NCBI GenBank assembly: GCA_933228675.1
Contig: OW121740.1
Coordinates: 126,245,630 to 126,309,629 of the forward strand
Length of the DNA stretch: 64,000 bases
Reading direction: 5' to 3'
DNA from: Stomorhina lunata
Lineage: Eukaryota; Arthropoda; Insecta; Diptera; Rhiniidae
The notes beneath the pieces are model-generated. The model was not told the origin of the DNA and made no database searches. It was given only the letters and a program-made list of their open reading frames with translations. Positions 10,174 to 19,803 of this stretch are shown here, in pieces (position 1 is the first letter of the stretch; the number at the start of each line of letters is the position of its first letter). Both the position numbers and the translations under genes were made by a program.

Positions 10174-11407
10174 TATCGGGTGTTTTTTATTGAGGTATAG
10201 AACTTTAAGTTGGCATCACTTTTTTGGTTTGCCATTTCATCATGACAAAAGAACAACGCTTGCAAATCGTGCAAATTTATTTCGAAAATAATGGTTCAGT
10301 TCGCGAAGTTTACCGCAAGCTCCGTCCATTTTATTGTCGACATAATCGTCCATCAGAGCAATTAATTCGGTTAACCATGGATCGTTTTCGCACTACGTTT
10401 ACTCTATGTGATAATACGCATCCGCAGCGACGTCGAACAGTGCGCACCGAAGAAACAATTGCCGCTGTAGAGCAAAGTGTTGAAGAGGACCCGAATGAAT
10501 CGATTCGCCACCGTGCACAGCAATTGGAGCTTTGTCCATCAACTTTATGGAAGATTTTGCGCAAAGATCTTGGCTTGCGACCTTACAAGATCCAGCTTGT
10601 GCAAGAATTAAAGCCGCGAGACCATGCAATGCGTCGTGATTTTGGTGTATGGGCCGAAAATGAGATTGATCTCGATGCTGATTTTCATCGCAAAATTTTG
10701 TTCAGTGATGAGGCTCATTTTTGGTTGAATGGCTACGTCAACAAGCAAAATTGCCGCATTTGGAGTGAAGAGAATCCACATGAGACCCTTGAGACGCCAT
10801 TACATCCACAAAAACTGACTGTTTGGTGTGCTCTATGGGCTGGTGGAGTCATTGGGCCATACTTTTTCCGAAATAATGCTGGAGAGTCAGTTACCATAAA
10901 TGGATAACCGACTATTTTGTTCCCCAATTGGATGGCATGAATGTGGATGAGTTGTGGTTCCAACAAGACGGCGCTACATGCCACACAGCGCACGTCACAA
11001 TTGATTTATTGAAGGAAACATTCGATGAGCGCATAATTTCGCGGAATGGACCTGTCAATTGGCCACCAAGATCGTGCGATTTGACACCACTGGATTATTT
11101 TCCTTGGGGATATGTGAAGTCGCTCGTCTACGCCAACAAACCAGAAACGTTAGGGGACTTGGAAGCCAACATTCGTGGCGTTATTGCCAACATACGGCCC
11201 CATATGCTCGAAAAAGTAGTTGAAAATTGGACCTGTAGAATTGGCTTTATTCGAGCCAGCCGCGGCGGCCACATGCCCGAAATCATATTTAAACATTATT
11301 GGCATAAAATTATCCTTCCAATAAAGCCAAATTGATGGACATTAAAACGATTTTCTTGTGTTTTACTTCAATTCGAAGTTCTATACCTCTAAAAAAAACA
11401 CCCATTG
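10174..11407 (+). mobile_element. rosa-like (DD41D) mariner element, near complete
   Basis: The terminal inverted repeats run from 10178 (GGGTGTTTTTTATTGAGGTA) and inward from 11403 (reverse complement GGGTGTTTTTTTTAGAGGTA), with the similarity continuing as TAGAACTTYRAATT for about 34 bp. Taking four further bases on each side, the element is bounded by TA at 10172-10173 and 11408-11409, the Tc1/mariner target. The total is about 1,234 bp, a normal mariner size. The terminal repeats differ at only a few positions, which suggests a fairly young copy. Confidence 0.88.
10242..11335 (+). pseudogene. Mariner transposase, DD41D (rosa clade), frameshifted
   Basis: Catalyses cut-and-paste transposition of its own element. 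I prefer the start at the MTKEQRL methionine (10242) because related proteins begin there; the frame is open slightly upstream. The N-terminal ~110 residues hold the paired helix-turn-helix DNA-binding region (QRLQIVQIYFENNGSVREVY; later CPSTLWKILRKDLG). First catalytic Asp: FSDEAHF (codon about 10707). Second: WFQQDGATCH (codon 10967). Third: CDLTPLDYFPWG (codon 11093), 41 residues after the second, giving the DD41D spacing known for rosa-like elements. All three survive. The reading frame stops at 10905-10907 after SVTING and resumes in another frame with TDYFVPQLDG. The residues expected between are missing, so a small non-multiple-of-three deletion near 10900 killed it. Downstream of the break the frame is open to a stop at 11333-11335. 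Confidence 0.85.
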
Positions 11408-12275
11408 TATTCGTAGGGACTGTGGTTCTAAGATAATCTAAATTTTATGTCACTATAACAATAACTCTACATAAAACATTGATCGAAATTTGTCTAATTT
11501 TTATGAAATTTTTTAAGTTTTCGAACATATAACAAAAAAGTCAAGCCAATTTTGCAACTTTCTAAAATGCAGTTATAAAGCTCCATATGTTCTCTTTAAA
11601 TTTTAAAGACAAAAAGTAGCCCAAATTCATAAAAAGGGATTTTATAAAAAATTACAAATTTCCTTTTATCATAATTTTAATTGCAAAAAAGGTAAATTGG
11701 TCCATATTTTCAAAATTTTGAGATTAAAGAATATTTATGTCATTTTCGGTAGATGGGATGATAAGGGGGCATGGGTCAATTGTATTTTATAAAATGTTTC
11801 TTTAAATTTATGTTTACAAAAGATTTATATAACCAAAGTTTTAGCAAAAATCAATCATTATTAGTTTTATAAGCATGTTTGTGATTTAAAATACATTTGA
11901 AAGTGTGTCTTTTACAAAAGTTATAGTCTAATATGGGCCGATTCCAACAAATTTCAGTAACTATAAGCAATATTTATATTGAATTTTATTAAAAATTATG
12001 TCTTGCAGCCTTTGGAGGTACCTGAAATAATATTCCTATTTTATCCTAAAAATATCCTTCGACCATGGAAAATATCTGTATTTTGATTAGTTAAATCGGC
12101 TCAGGGTGTGATTCTAAGTCGATCTGTATACTAAAAAGTGGCTCAGATCAATATTTCCATGTAACAAACATAAACACATTAACCCAATATACCCTTTCAA
12201 CCGATGTATATAATTAAAGTGCCGATTAATTGCAACGCAAAAAGTTTAGTTTTTGTGTTATTAGACATAGTTGAC
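11408..12275. other. Diverged repeat-like sequence, no gene
   Basis: From about 11930 to 12212 an R1/R2-like tail can be followed on the plus strand: ATGGGCCGATTCCAACAAAT, AAATCGGCTCAGG, GTGATTCTAAGTCGATCTGT, ATATTTCCATGTAACAAACA and ATACCCTTTCAACC. It is more diverged than other R1 copies and may be a separate subfamily. Upstream of 11930 I see only AT-rich sequence. Confidence 0.5.
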
Positions 12276-12907
12276 CAGGGACCGAAAATAACAGTTATTT
12301 TTGAATTTTTGATTAATAAAGGCAACCGCAAGGAAATGTCGGAGAATAAACCCCAGTATACCATTTTGATAGTCTTGGACCAAATTTCCATAAAATGCGA
12401 TGATTTTTAGAAAAAAATAACAGTTATTTTTTTGAGCAAAAATAACAGTTATTTTTAACTTTTATTTTTTCGAGCAAAAATAAAAGTTATTTTTTAACTT
12501 TTATATTTTTGACCAAAAATGACAGTTATTTTTAACTTTTATTATTTCGAGCATGAATAAAAGTTATTTTTTGACTTTTATTATTTCGAGCATGAATAAA
12601 AGTTATTTTTTGACTTTTATTTTTTCGAGCAGAAATAAAAGTTATTTTTTTGTTTTCACCCCAATTATTATCGAAAAACTCAACTCCATTAATATTTGAG
12701 CATAAGCAAATAATTTTCACTGAAAAAATTGTTTGAAAAAATTTTTCAATGAATTTACCATGAATTCCAACAAAAATAACTTTTATTTCAGCTCGAAAAA
12801 ATAGAAGTCAAAAAATAACTTTTATTTCTGCTCAAAAAAATAAAAATCAAAAAACAACTTTTATTTTATGACTTTTACGATAAAAGTTATAACAGTTACG
12901 GTCCCTG
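12276..12907. mobile_element. hAT-like foldback element with internal 39-bp tandem units
   Basis: Both ends read CAGGGACCG inward (12276 onward, and the reverse complement from 12907). The flanks are a perfect 8-bp direct repeat TAGTTGAC at 12268-12275 and 12908-12915, the target duplication size of hAT elements. Inside, a unit CGAGCATGAATAAAAGTTAT repeats at 39-bp spacing (for example 12549, 12588, 12627). The right half carries inverse copies (AATAACTTTTATTTCTGCTC), so the whole element can fold back. There is no coding capacity. The 62-codon minus frame over it is only the repeat read through. Confidence 0.88.
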
Positions 12908-12915
12908 TAGTTGAC

Positions 12916-13527
12916 ATTTTAAAATTTGAAATATTTTCTAAAATTCTAGATAATAGCAAAATGGCGGTGTTAAAAATTTGTAAACTATCTAGTTCATTCC
13001 AATTATAATTGACACATTAGAGCGAGTACATAAATATCTACTTACCATCTGAATACTATGTATTAGAGCAACAAATTTCTAACCACTATCTAATACATTT
13101 TCAAACGAAACATTTAGCCAGCTGTGGACACTTTCCAAAAAAATGACGATGACAACCCTTTTTTGGTTTTTGCTGAGGCGGACAAATTCAATCAACTGAA
13201 ATGAAATGAAAATAGTCAAAAACACAAATCAAAAATGGCTGACTAACCCATATTGTTCGAGTAGAAGAATTCATCTTTGACGTTTCTATTATATAAAGCA
13301 AAATACCTACAACTAAATACATAAATACATTACATCCATAAATATAATGAAAAATCTATGGATGCATGAATGTTAGTTTGTTTGGTTGTACGAGTATAGA
13401 TGATATTCAGCCTGGCAGGCATTTAGGCAGGCAGTCTAAATGGCTGAATGGTGCGTGTTGTGTGTAGGTAGAGATCTAAAGAATGGCACGCAATATAACA
13501 AAAGCCAGGCTGGAGTTAGTCATCAGT
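12916..13527. other. No gene seen
   Basis: Mixed AT-rich sequence leading into a microsatellite. No conserved coding signal was recognised. Confidence 0.45.
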
Positions 13528-13657
13528 CATACATACATACATACATACATACATACATACATACATACATACATACATACATACATACATACATACATAC
13601 ATACATACATACATACATACATACATACATACATACATACATACATACATACATACA

Positions 13658-13687
<30 letters not shown>
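13528..13687. repeat. (CATA)n microsatellite, about 39 units
   Basis: An uninterrupted CATA/TATG tetranucleotide tract of about 157 bp. Because 12 bases make four codons, several frames stay open and give YIHT or MYVC peptides of no coding significance. The length and purity suggest a highly mutable locus. Confidence 0.97.
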
Positions 13688-13688
<1 letters not shown>

Positions 13689-14082
13689 GTATGTCTATTG
13701 TTCAATATTCTCTCTTACGCATTATAATTATTTAAACAATTGAATTTTTAAACGCAAAAGAAGTAAATATCAAAATCATATAATCTTCATTTTGCATTTG
13801 TATGTGTTTATATTGTGTAGTAGTATATATTTACACGCACTAAACTTAATTTAGAAAATTAAAAATATACAGATGCGTACAGTAGGATGGCTCATGAAAT
13901 GTTATGTATACATTTAATAAAACTTGCATCCGTTTTAGAAAGATGCCAAAAATATGTTAAATAACCGATTTCAAAATTTGTGTATGATATTTTTTTTTAA
14001 ATTTTATAGAGAAAAATCTAGTGAAAAAAACTTGTTTCATAAACAACTTTGGATTGAAAATTGTTTTAGCTACTTATTTTTT

Positions 14083-14199
14083 TCGGTCAAGCCCTACCAT
14101 ATGATACCCTTCACCATTGAGATCAAATGTCTTCTTTCTCTTAAATGTTTGCCAAATTTTGTATGGACCCATTTTAATACAGTGATTTCTGTTTACATA
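14083..14199 (+). repeat. R1 copy, left half, interrupted by the element at 14200
   Basis: TCGGTCAAGCCCTACCATATGATACCCTTCACCATT and CAGTGATTTCTGTTTACATA belong to R1, with internal deletions. The next R1 block (AGCAGTATT in intact copies) is found as AGTAGTATT at 15512, so the copy continues on the far side of the insertion. Confidence 0.75.
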
Positions 14200-15509
14200 C
14201 CCAGCAAAACTTTGGTAATGGCAAGTACTCTGATAACTGGTTACCTTGTAACGACTACAACATACCATCCGAATAAATAATAAGTTATTACAGAAGTACT
14301 TATTTTTAATTAAGATGGTAATTTAAACTGAATGGCCCCGGCTCAAATCCCACCAAGGGCAACAATTTTTTTAGTTTTTTTTTTATTAAAAGAGTCTTTT
14401 TAAATGATTTTTGAATTTTAAGAACTTAAATATTATCTTCTGTAAAAAAAATTTGTAAAACTAACTCACGTTAATGAAAAATACCATCATGAGTCAATTT
14501 TGATTATCTAGGGGATGTTGAATACCAAACACGATTCTAATTGGTCTTAACTTGGTGAGCCCAACTTATCTGGGTCATCCTCTCATCATCTCAACTGTGG
14601 ACACACACCTCCTCATGGTATCACCCGGGGAGCTAGTTTAACACCCATTAATATTGTGAGTTAACATGTTCCGAGAGTTGTCCCATAAGATCAATAAAAA
14701 TGGGTTAGGATTACGGGCTAGTAACCCTCTCTTGAAAAAAAAAAAAATACAATGAAGAGGATAAAATTAGAATTGAAATGTCCCACTACCTAATTTTAGA
14801 GGAGGATGTCCGAAACTTCGATAGAAAGACAAAGTAGAGGAACTTTTTTCAAAGCTTGGACTATAAAATTGGAGAATATTCGAACAAGATCGAAATCCAT
14901 GGAATTCTAAAATATGCTCGGACTTTGACATTAACAGGTTGTAACATTTAAGTAAGTAAGAGTCAATCTAATGTAAAAACTTATACAAAAAAGAAGATTT
15001 AAATTGTTTAAGTTTTAAAATAATTTTAAAAAAGTTTTAAAATAATTACAAAAAATCGTATAAAAATATTTTTCCAAAAATTACAACAAAGCAAAAAAAA
15101 GCAGGGAAAAACAAAGTTATTTTCACATGATTTTGAATCTAAAAATAAAAATTGTTTATATTAATTATAAGCTGCTGAGTTTTCAACATATGAAGTAGCT
15201 CAGTGGAAGAGTCTCTGCCTAGCAGTCGGAGGGTCTGGGTTCGAGGCCCCATGGGACCATAAAAAAAAATTTTGTATTTCGTTTAAAAATATATGTTTTT
15301 AATAAAACAACAACAAAAAAGTTGTTGCTGTTGTTGTTGTTGTTTTCAAATTGCTTACCCAAGTCATTAATTTTCTGCAATTGGTAAGTACTTGCCTCCA
15401 ATGACATCCCCATGTTAATGTAATGACTTAAACAGCGAATGAGTAAGTAATTCGTGTTCAATAGTTTAACTGTTTAACTCATTATTTGGTAATGAAAAGT
15501 TTTACTGGG
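14200..15509. mobile_element. TA-flanked element with CCCAGYAAAACTTT ends and tRNA-like arms
   Basis: The left end CCCAGCAAAACTTTGGTAAT and the reverse complement of the right end CCCAGTAAAACTTTTCATTA are terminal inverted repeats. TA sits outside both (14198-14199, 15510-15511), and the interrupted R1 sequence GTTTACATA/AGTAGTATT rejoins across it with a single TA. The right arm holds a tRNA-like block (15192-15260). The left arm holds a weaker inverted counterpart around 14325-14350. The centre contains a retroelement 3' fragment (14515-14955). It could be a foldback DNA transposon or two inverted SINE-like units. Confidence 0.7.
14515..14955 (+). pseudogene. Non-LTR retroelement 3' fragment
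   Basis: The stretch 14515-14610 (ATGTTGAATACCAA..., CTCATCATCTCAACTG) matches 40532-40614. The stretch 14780-14950 (ATGTCCGAAACTTCGATAGA, GAATTCTAAAATATGCTCGG) matches 42255-42390. The latter encodes a worn CPKLR-KDKVEE segment like the 'RPKxRWxDxV' C-terminus of RTE-like elements. The site CATCATCTCAACTG at about 14589 is the uninterrupted version of the sequence into which the LOA-like element at 40615 inserted. Confidence 0.6.
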
Positions 15510-15511
15510 TA
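15145..15511 (+). repeat. tRNA-derived SINE-like unit (tRNA-Ala-like head)
   Basis: TAGCTCAGTGGAAGAG (about 15196) fits the pol III A box and GGGTTCGAGGCCC (about 15237) fits the B box. Between them CTCTG and CGGAG can pair around a CCTAGCAGT loop, a distorted alanine-type anticodon arm. An A-rich stretch, (TTG)n and a conserved body ending TTTACTGGGTA follow. The minus-strand copy at 47691-48060 is close to identical, including both boxes, so this is a mobile unit rather than a tRNA gene. Confidence 0.65.
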
Positions 15512-15858
15512 AGTAGTATTCCTTTTGAATTTTAGGAAAATGTACTGAAATTTGAGGCCAAAATCACAATTCTGAAAAATCAGACTTATGGGAGGTACCA
15601 ACAAAATGGACCAATTTTAGCCATTTTCAATAGCAATGGTTCCACTATATGCTTAAGTTTATCAAATTATCTTTACTATTGCAACCTGTACTTTGATAAC
15701 AAGTTTTGTATGGGATTCCAGCCATCCCGTCGATCAGCCAGCCAGACGGAAGGACTGACATCTTTAAATCGAAGCAGAAAGTGATTCTGAGTTTATTGGA
15801 ATACTTAAAGGTGGGTCTGAGACCAATATTTCTATGCATTATGGGTTCAAGGGTATAA
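15510..15858 (+). repeat. R1 copy, right half
   Basis: Resumes R1 after the insertion: AGTAGTATTCCTTTTGAATT, CTTATGGGAGGTACCA, GCCAGCCAGACGGAAGGACT, AGAAAGTGATTCTGAGTTTA and AAAGGTGGGTCTGAGACCAA. It is older-looking (more substitutions) than the full R1 copies and lacks the final stem-loop. Confidence 0.75.
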
Positions 15859-16349
15859 ATGTGTACTATATACAATTTTTAACCGAAGATTTTTATAATT
15901 AAAATTTTGTCATAAGGAAATTATATCAATCATTTTTGAATTAAAATTTTTGTAGAATTGTATTCTTAAGTTTTGTTATTAATAGCAAAAATGCATTGAA
16001 AAATTTAGATATTAAAAATTGTATGAGTTTTCAAAAAAAAAAAAAAAAATTCACAATATTTTAGGTGACTGATGACAAAGGTTAATGTCGCTTGGGTCTT
16101 ATAAATGGTCCCTTTGTGATTTCTTTAAGGGATATAAATGATAGATTTCAAGACTGCCGGTCTAGAATGGCAAAAGTCTCTGTTCAAGTGATCTTACTCA
16201 GATGAAAAGCCCTGATACTCGCCAGGGCTAGGAAATGTCAAAGAAGTGCTCTTTCGTCTTTTTCCACTTGCCATTATGAAAACTCTAACAGTTATCGTTA
16301 CTCTAAGCATTGCGTTTTTTTTTAAAGTAAACAAATCTGAGGCTCGGGA
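15859..16349. other. No gene recognised
   Basis: AT-rich, then from about 16065 to 16310 a noticeably less AT-rich stretch (GACTGCCGGTCTAGAATGGC, CCTGATACTCGCCAGGGCTA) of unknown origin. It has no open frame of note and may be a piece of a retroelement I do not recognise. Confidence 0.35.
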
Positions 16350-17364
16350 GGGGCTCCAATATTGAAATTGGGTGAAATCGGTTCACATTTAACCATAGCT
16401 CCAGTATAATTTAGCCTAGGCCAATAGCTTATTTGCTAATAAATGACAAATTTTAATAGGTATGATGTTAAAATTTAGTATAGGAAAGTTTTACATATTC
16501 ATTAAGAATAATATAAAATTTCATCGTAATCGGTTCACATTTAACCATAGCTCCCATACAAAAGACTTACGGATACAGCCCTAATTCGACCTTAAATACA
16601 CTTAAAAGTCAATAAATGATAAACTATGGCCACTAAATTTAGCACAAGGAAGTTTTATATCAATCCAAGCCAGTGTGCAAAATGTTACACAATCGGTCAC
16701 CATTTGACCATAGCTCTTATTTAAAAACTTACGGAAACACAAAAACAAAAAAAAAGAAAAGACATAAAAAGACATAAACCCCGTCTGTCAAAAAAAGCGC
16801 GATAACGCCTTAACGAAAAGAGCTAGAGGGACAAAATTTTTCAAAAGTATTTTCGATATATTGAAAAAGTTGTGTATTGAAAATGGGTTAAATCGGTTCA
16901 CATTTGGTTAAAGCGACCATATAACCCCACCCCGGGAATCACATAACGTTGCTAAATTGAGCCCAATTGTAATAGCTATGACGACTTAATTTAGAACAAA
17001 AAATGCAACTTTTAGTCAATATATAGAATTTAATGGGAATTGGGCCATATTTGACCATAGCTTTCTCGGAAACCACTAAAATGTTACAAACGCCAGTTAA
17101 AATCTATTAAATTGAAAACCATGACAGCTTTAGCCACTAAATTTTGCATAAATAAGCTTTATATAAATACCAGCCACTGTATAACATTTTATGACAATCG
17201 CCCAACTTTTGGCTATAGTTTTTATACATATAGTATCCCCTTTTAATATCCACAATCAAAAAGATTTGGATCTACATTAAGTAAATTAAGATTGCACCTA
17301 CGAAACTGGATAGCTATCAATCAATGTTAAGTCCAGACTTTATATACGGTAGACGCATTATGAG
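16350..17364 (-). repeat. R2 interspersed repeat, 3' and middle part
   Basis: The reverse complement carries the R2 blocks ATATATAAAGTCTGG, TGAACATTGATTGAT-like, GGTGCAATCTTAAT, AAAAGGGGATACTA, CACTGGCTGG, GATTCCCGGGGTGGGGTTAT, ATATCGAAAATACTTTTGAA and GGGAGCTATGGTTAAATGTG, in the same order as the copies at 47.1 and 8.4 kb. It is cut at 17364/17365 by a minisatellite-bearing element and continues at 18699. Confidence 0.8.
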
Positions 17365-18698
17365 CACGGTTCGACGCAAGAAAAAAGCACAAAAAAATGA
17401 TCGGCAGAGTTGCCGTTTTTTATACTTTTAACTAAAAAAGGTATTTTTTCAATGTGTAGAACTACACTAAGTTTTAAAAAGAAAAAGTTTTATACTTCAT
17501 TTTTTTTTAATTTTTATCAAACATTTTTTTTAGAAAATTTTTATATCAAAATTTTTTCTATAGAAAATTTTTTTATCAAAAATTTTTTTTTTAGAAAATT
17601 TTTTTATCACAAATTTTTTTTTAGAAAATTTTTTTTATTAAAAAATTTTCTATATTTCTATTATTTAATTATTATTTATTTTATTTAATTAAAAAATTTT
17701 CTATAAAACAAATTTTTTATCAACATTTTTTCTATAAAAAATATAGAACAGTTTTTATCAAAAATTTTTCTATAGAAAATTTTTATATCAAAAATGTTTC
17801 TATAGAAAATTTTTTTTATCGAAAAAATTTCTCTATAGAAAATTCTTTTATCAAAAATTTTCCTATAGAAAATTTTTGTATCAAAAATTTTTCTATACAA
17901 CATTTTTTATCAAAAATATTTCTATTTAACATTTTTTTACAAACATTTTTCTATAGAAAATTTTTTACAAAAATTTTTCTATAGAAAATTTTTTTACAAA
18001 AATTTTTCAATAGAAAATTTTCTTATAAAAAATTTTTCTATGAAAAAAAATTTTTATCAACATTTTTTCGATAAAAAATTTGTTTATCAAAAATGTTTCT
18101 ATACAACATTTTTTATCAAAAATTTTTCCATAGAAAATTTTTTTATCAAAAATTTTTCCATAGAAAATTTTTTTATCAACAATTTTTCCATAGAAAATTT
18201 TTTTATCAAAAATTTTTCCATAGAAAATTTTTTTATCAAAAATTTTTCCATAGAAAATTTTTTTATCAAAAATTTTTCTATAGAAAATTATTTTATCAAA
18301 AATTTTTCTACAGAAAATTTTTTTACAAAAATTTTTCTATACAAAATTTTTTTTTTACAAAAATTTTTCTATAGAAATTTTTTTTATCAAAAATATTTCT
18401 ATAGAAATTTTTTTTAACAAAAATTTTTCATAGACAAATTTTTCTATGGAAAATTTTTATCAAAAATTCTTATAGAAAAATTTTTTATAATAAATTTTTC
18501 TACAGACAATTTTTTTTATCAAAAATGTTTCCATAGAAAATTTTTTGGAAAAGCGGCACCTACCAACTCTGTTAACATCCAAATTCCAACTGAATGATTT
18601 TAATACTCATTTTCACGAGTATTATTTATGATCGTGGTATTTACGAAAATTAAAAAAATTCATCGGCTGCTGGTGGTATGGGCTGCCTACTACTACTG
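17365..18698. mobile_element. hAT-like element carrying a minisatellite, copy 1
   Basis: Ends CACGGTTCGACGCAA... and ...CTACTACTACTG. Flanks: ATTATGAG (17357-17364) and ATCATGAG (18699-18706), a 7/8 match for an 8-bp target duplication. The R2 sequence on either side rejoins when the element is removed. Left unique part 17365-17514 and right unique part 18546-18698 match those of the copy at 29679-32699 (CGGCAGAGTTGCC against CGGTAGCGTTGCC; TTAACATCCAAATTC shared). No transposase is present. The 8-bp duplication and CA...TG ends fit hAT, but the terminal inverted repeats are very short, so the superfamily is inferred. Confidence 0.8.
17515..18545. repeat. ~30-bp minisatellite array A1 (inside the hAT-like element)
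   Basis: Tandem units built on TTTTTCTATAGAAAATTTTT with a linker TTTATCAAAAA. In 18121-18300 the period is exactly 30 bp, with CATAG in place of TATAG in several neighbouring units. Elsewhere homopolymer indels give 28-32 bp. Open frames over it are artefacts of the 30-bp period. Confidence 0.95.
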
Positions 18699-18826
18699 AT
18701 CATGAGCTTCTAACAAAATATATGGATCTGCATATCAACATATTTAGCTTATTAATGTAAAACTTTACCCGGTTATGGTAAAAAATTTTGTGCAAATACT
18801 AGGGAAACCAATCAGATACTTTTAAA
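18699..18826 (-). repeat. R2 copy continued (segment between the two insertions)
   Basis: The reverse complement reads CCATAACCGGGTAAAGTTTT, ACATTAATAAG and CCATATATTTTGTTAGAAGC, matching 47375-47490, with an internal deletion of about 50 bp relative to that copy. It is bounded on the left by the hAT-like element and on the right by the P-like element. Confidence 0.75.
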
Positions 18827-19595
18827 CATGAAATAATAATAACAAGGAAGTTTCATTCTCTCTCTTCAAAATTATTTTGAAGTATATTGGGTTTTTGAAG
18901 TTTGATATTTGAAAACAATTGAAAGAAAAACGTTGCCACATTAAGAAAAGGTGTACCTAATACATTGGGATTAATTATCAAAAATGTGTAATTTTGAAGT
19001 TTAGCATATAATGAAGATATTCAACATTATAGAAATATAGTTGAAACAAATTGTATGATTATTTATTGAAGCTTTTTCGTAAATATTCGTAAGTTTTTTA
19101 TGTATAAATACATATATGGGCATTTCCAGGATCGCGAACGGGACATTGATCTCTACTGTGGTGTTTTTTAATATTTATTGTTGGTATATTTAGTCTATAA
19201 GAAAAGTGCAATCGACATGATATGTAACACTCAGAAATAACTCATGGAAAAATGTCAATAAAAAACGCTAAAACCAAAAAAAAGCAAAGATGCTCTTTGC
19301 TGACCACTTTTCTTAAATTACAAATGGTAATATGTATTTAATTAGGTATATTCTTTAAATCCAATGCATTAACTAACTAAATTTTCTCAGAAAAGTCTTT
19401 TTTCTTCAACTTTAATATTTTGGTAGCGGTTGACCTTTTCCAGGAAATGCCCATATACTTACATAAATTTTGTTATCATAAAATATTAGAAAAGAGGGAT
19501 TGGTAGCACAAACTTTTACTATCCTAACAAACGTCAGAAAGTTATCATGGCGACAAAAAGAGAGAATGGAACAACCTTAGAATTATTAAATCATG
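18827..19595. mobile_element. P-element-like non-autonomous element
   Basis: Both ends start CATGA reading inward: CATGAAATAATAATAACAAG on the left; reverse complement of the right end CATGATTTAATAATTCTAAG. The inverted similarity runs on for about 40 bp through CATTCTCTCT. The flanks are a perfect 8-bp duplication CTTTTAAA (18819-18826 and 19596-19603), and R2 rejoins across it. The right end resembles the known Drosophila P-element terminus (CATGATGAAATAACATAAGG), and P elements make 8-bp duplications. About 428 bp remain once the nested MITE is removed, with no transposase recognised. Confidence 0.82.
19115..19455. mobile_element. TA-flanked MITE nested in the P-like element
   Basis: TATGGGCATTTCCAGGA at the left and its inverse (TCCAGGAAATGCCCATA, with small differences further in) at the right, with TA outside both ends (19113-19114, 19456-19457). 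It is 341 bp with no coding. Its ends resemble those of the long element at 22730-25301 (TATGGGCAAATCC). Confidence 0.75.
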
Positions 19596-19603
19596 CTTTT
19601 AAA

Positions 19604-19803
19604 TGTTGAACTATAAAGCTACTGCAACCGAATTTAGTCCAAATATTCTACCAACAGTTTTAAGCAAATTTTTCGAATTTAGTCCACATTTTGAATTAGC
19701 TGCACCCTCGTAGATATACGAGATATATTATACTTCTAAATTTAACACAACTTAATAGTGGGTATATAAGATTCTGCGCAGTCAAATATCACTCTTACTT
19801 GTT
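19604..19803 (-). repeat. R2 copy, 5' end
   Basis: The reverse complement runs from the R2 5' terminus AACAAGTAAGAGTGATATTT through TTATATACCCACTATTAAGT, TGTGTTAAATTTAGAAG, TACGAGGGTGCAGCTAATTC and GGTTGCAGTAGCTTTATAGT. It completes the R2 copy that begins at 16350. Confidence 0.8.

Noticed and set aside
13440..13743. Open frames with YIHT or MYVC repeats
   Set aside because: Translation of the (CATA)n microsatellite; open in several frames on both strands.
15192..15260. tRNA-Ala gene
   Set aside because: Acceptor stem does not pair convincingly, the anticodon loop is distorted, and the same sequence with its tail is repeated at 47.7-48.06 kb, so it is a mobile tRNA-derived unit.
14200..15509. 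Two unrelated solo SINEs rather than one element
   Set aside because: R1 rejoins exactly across the whole interval with a TA and the two ends are inverted repeats, so a single insertion is simpler, although the internal structure remains open.
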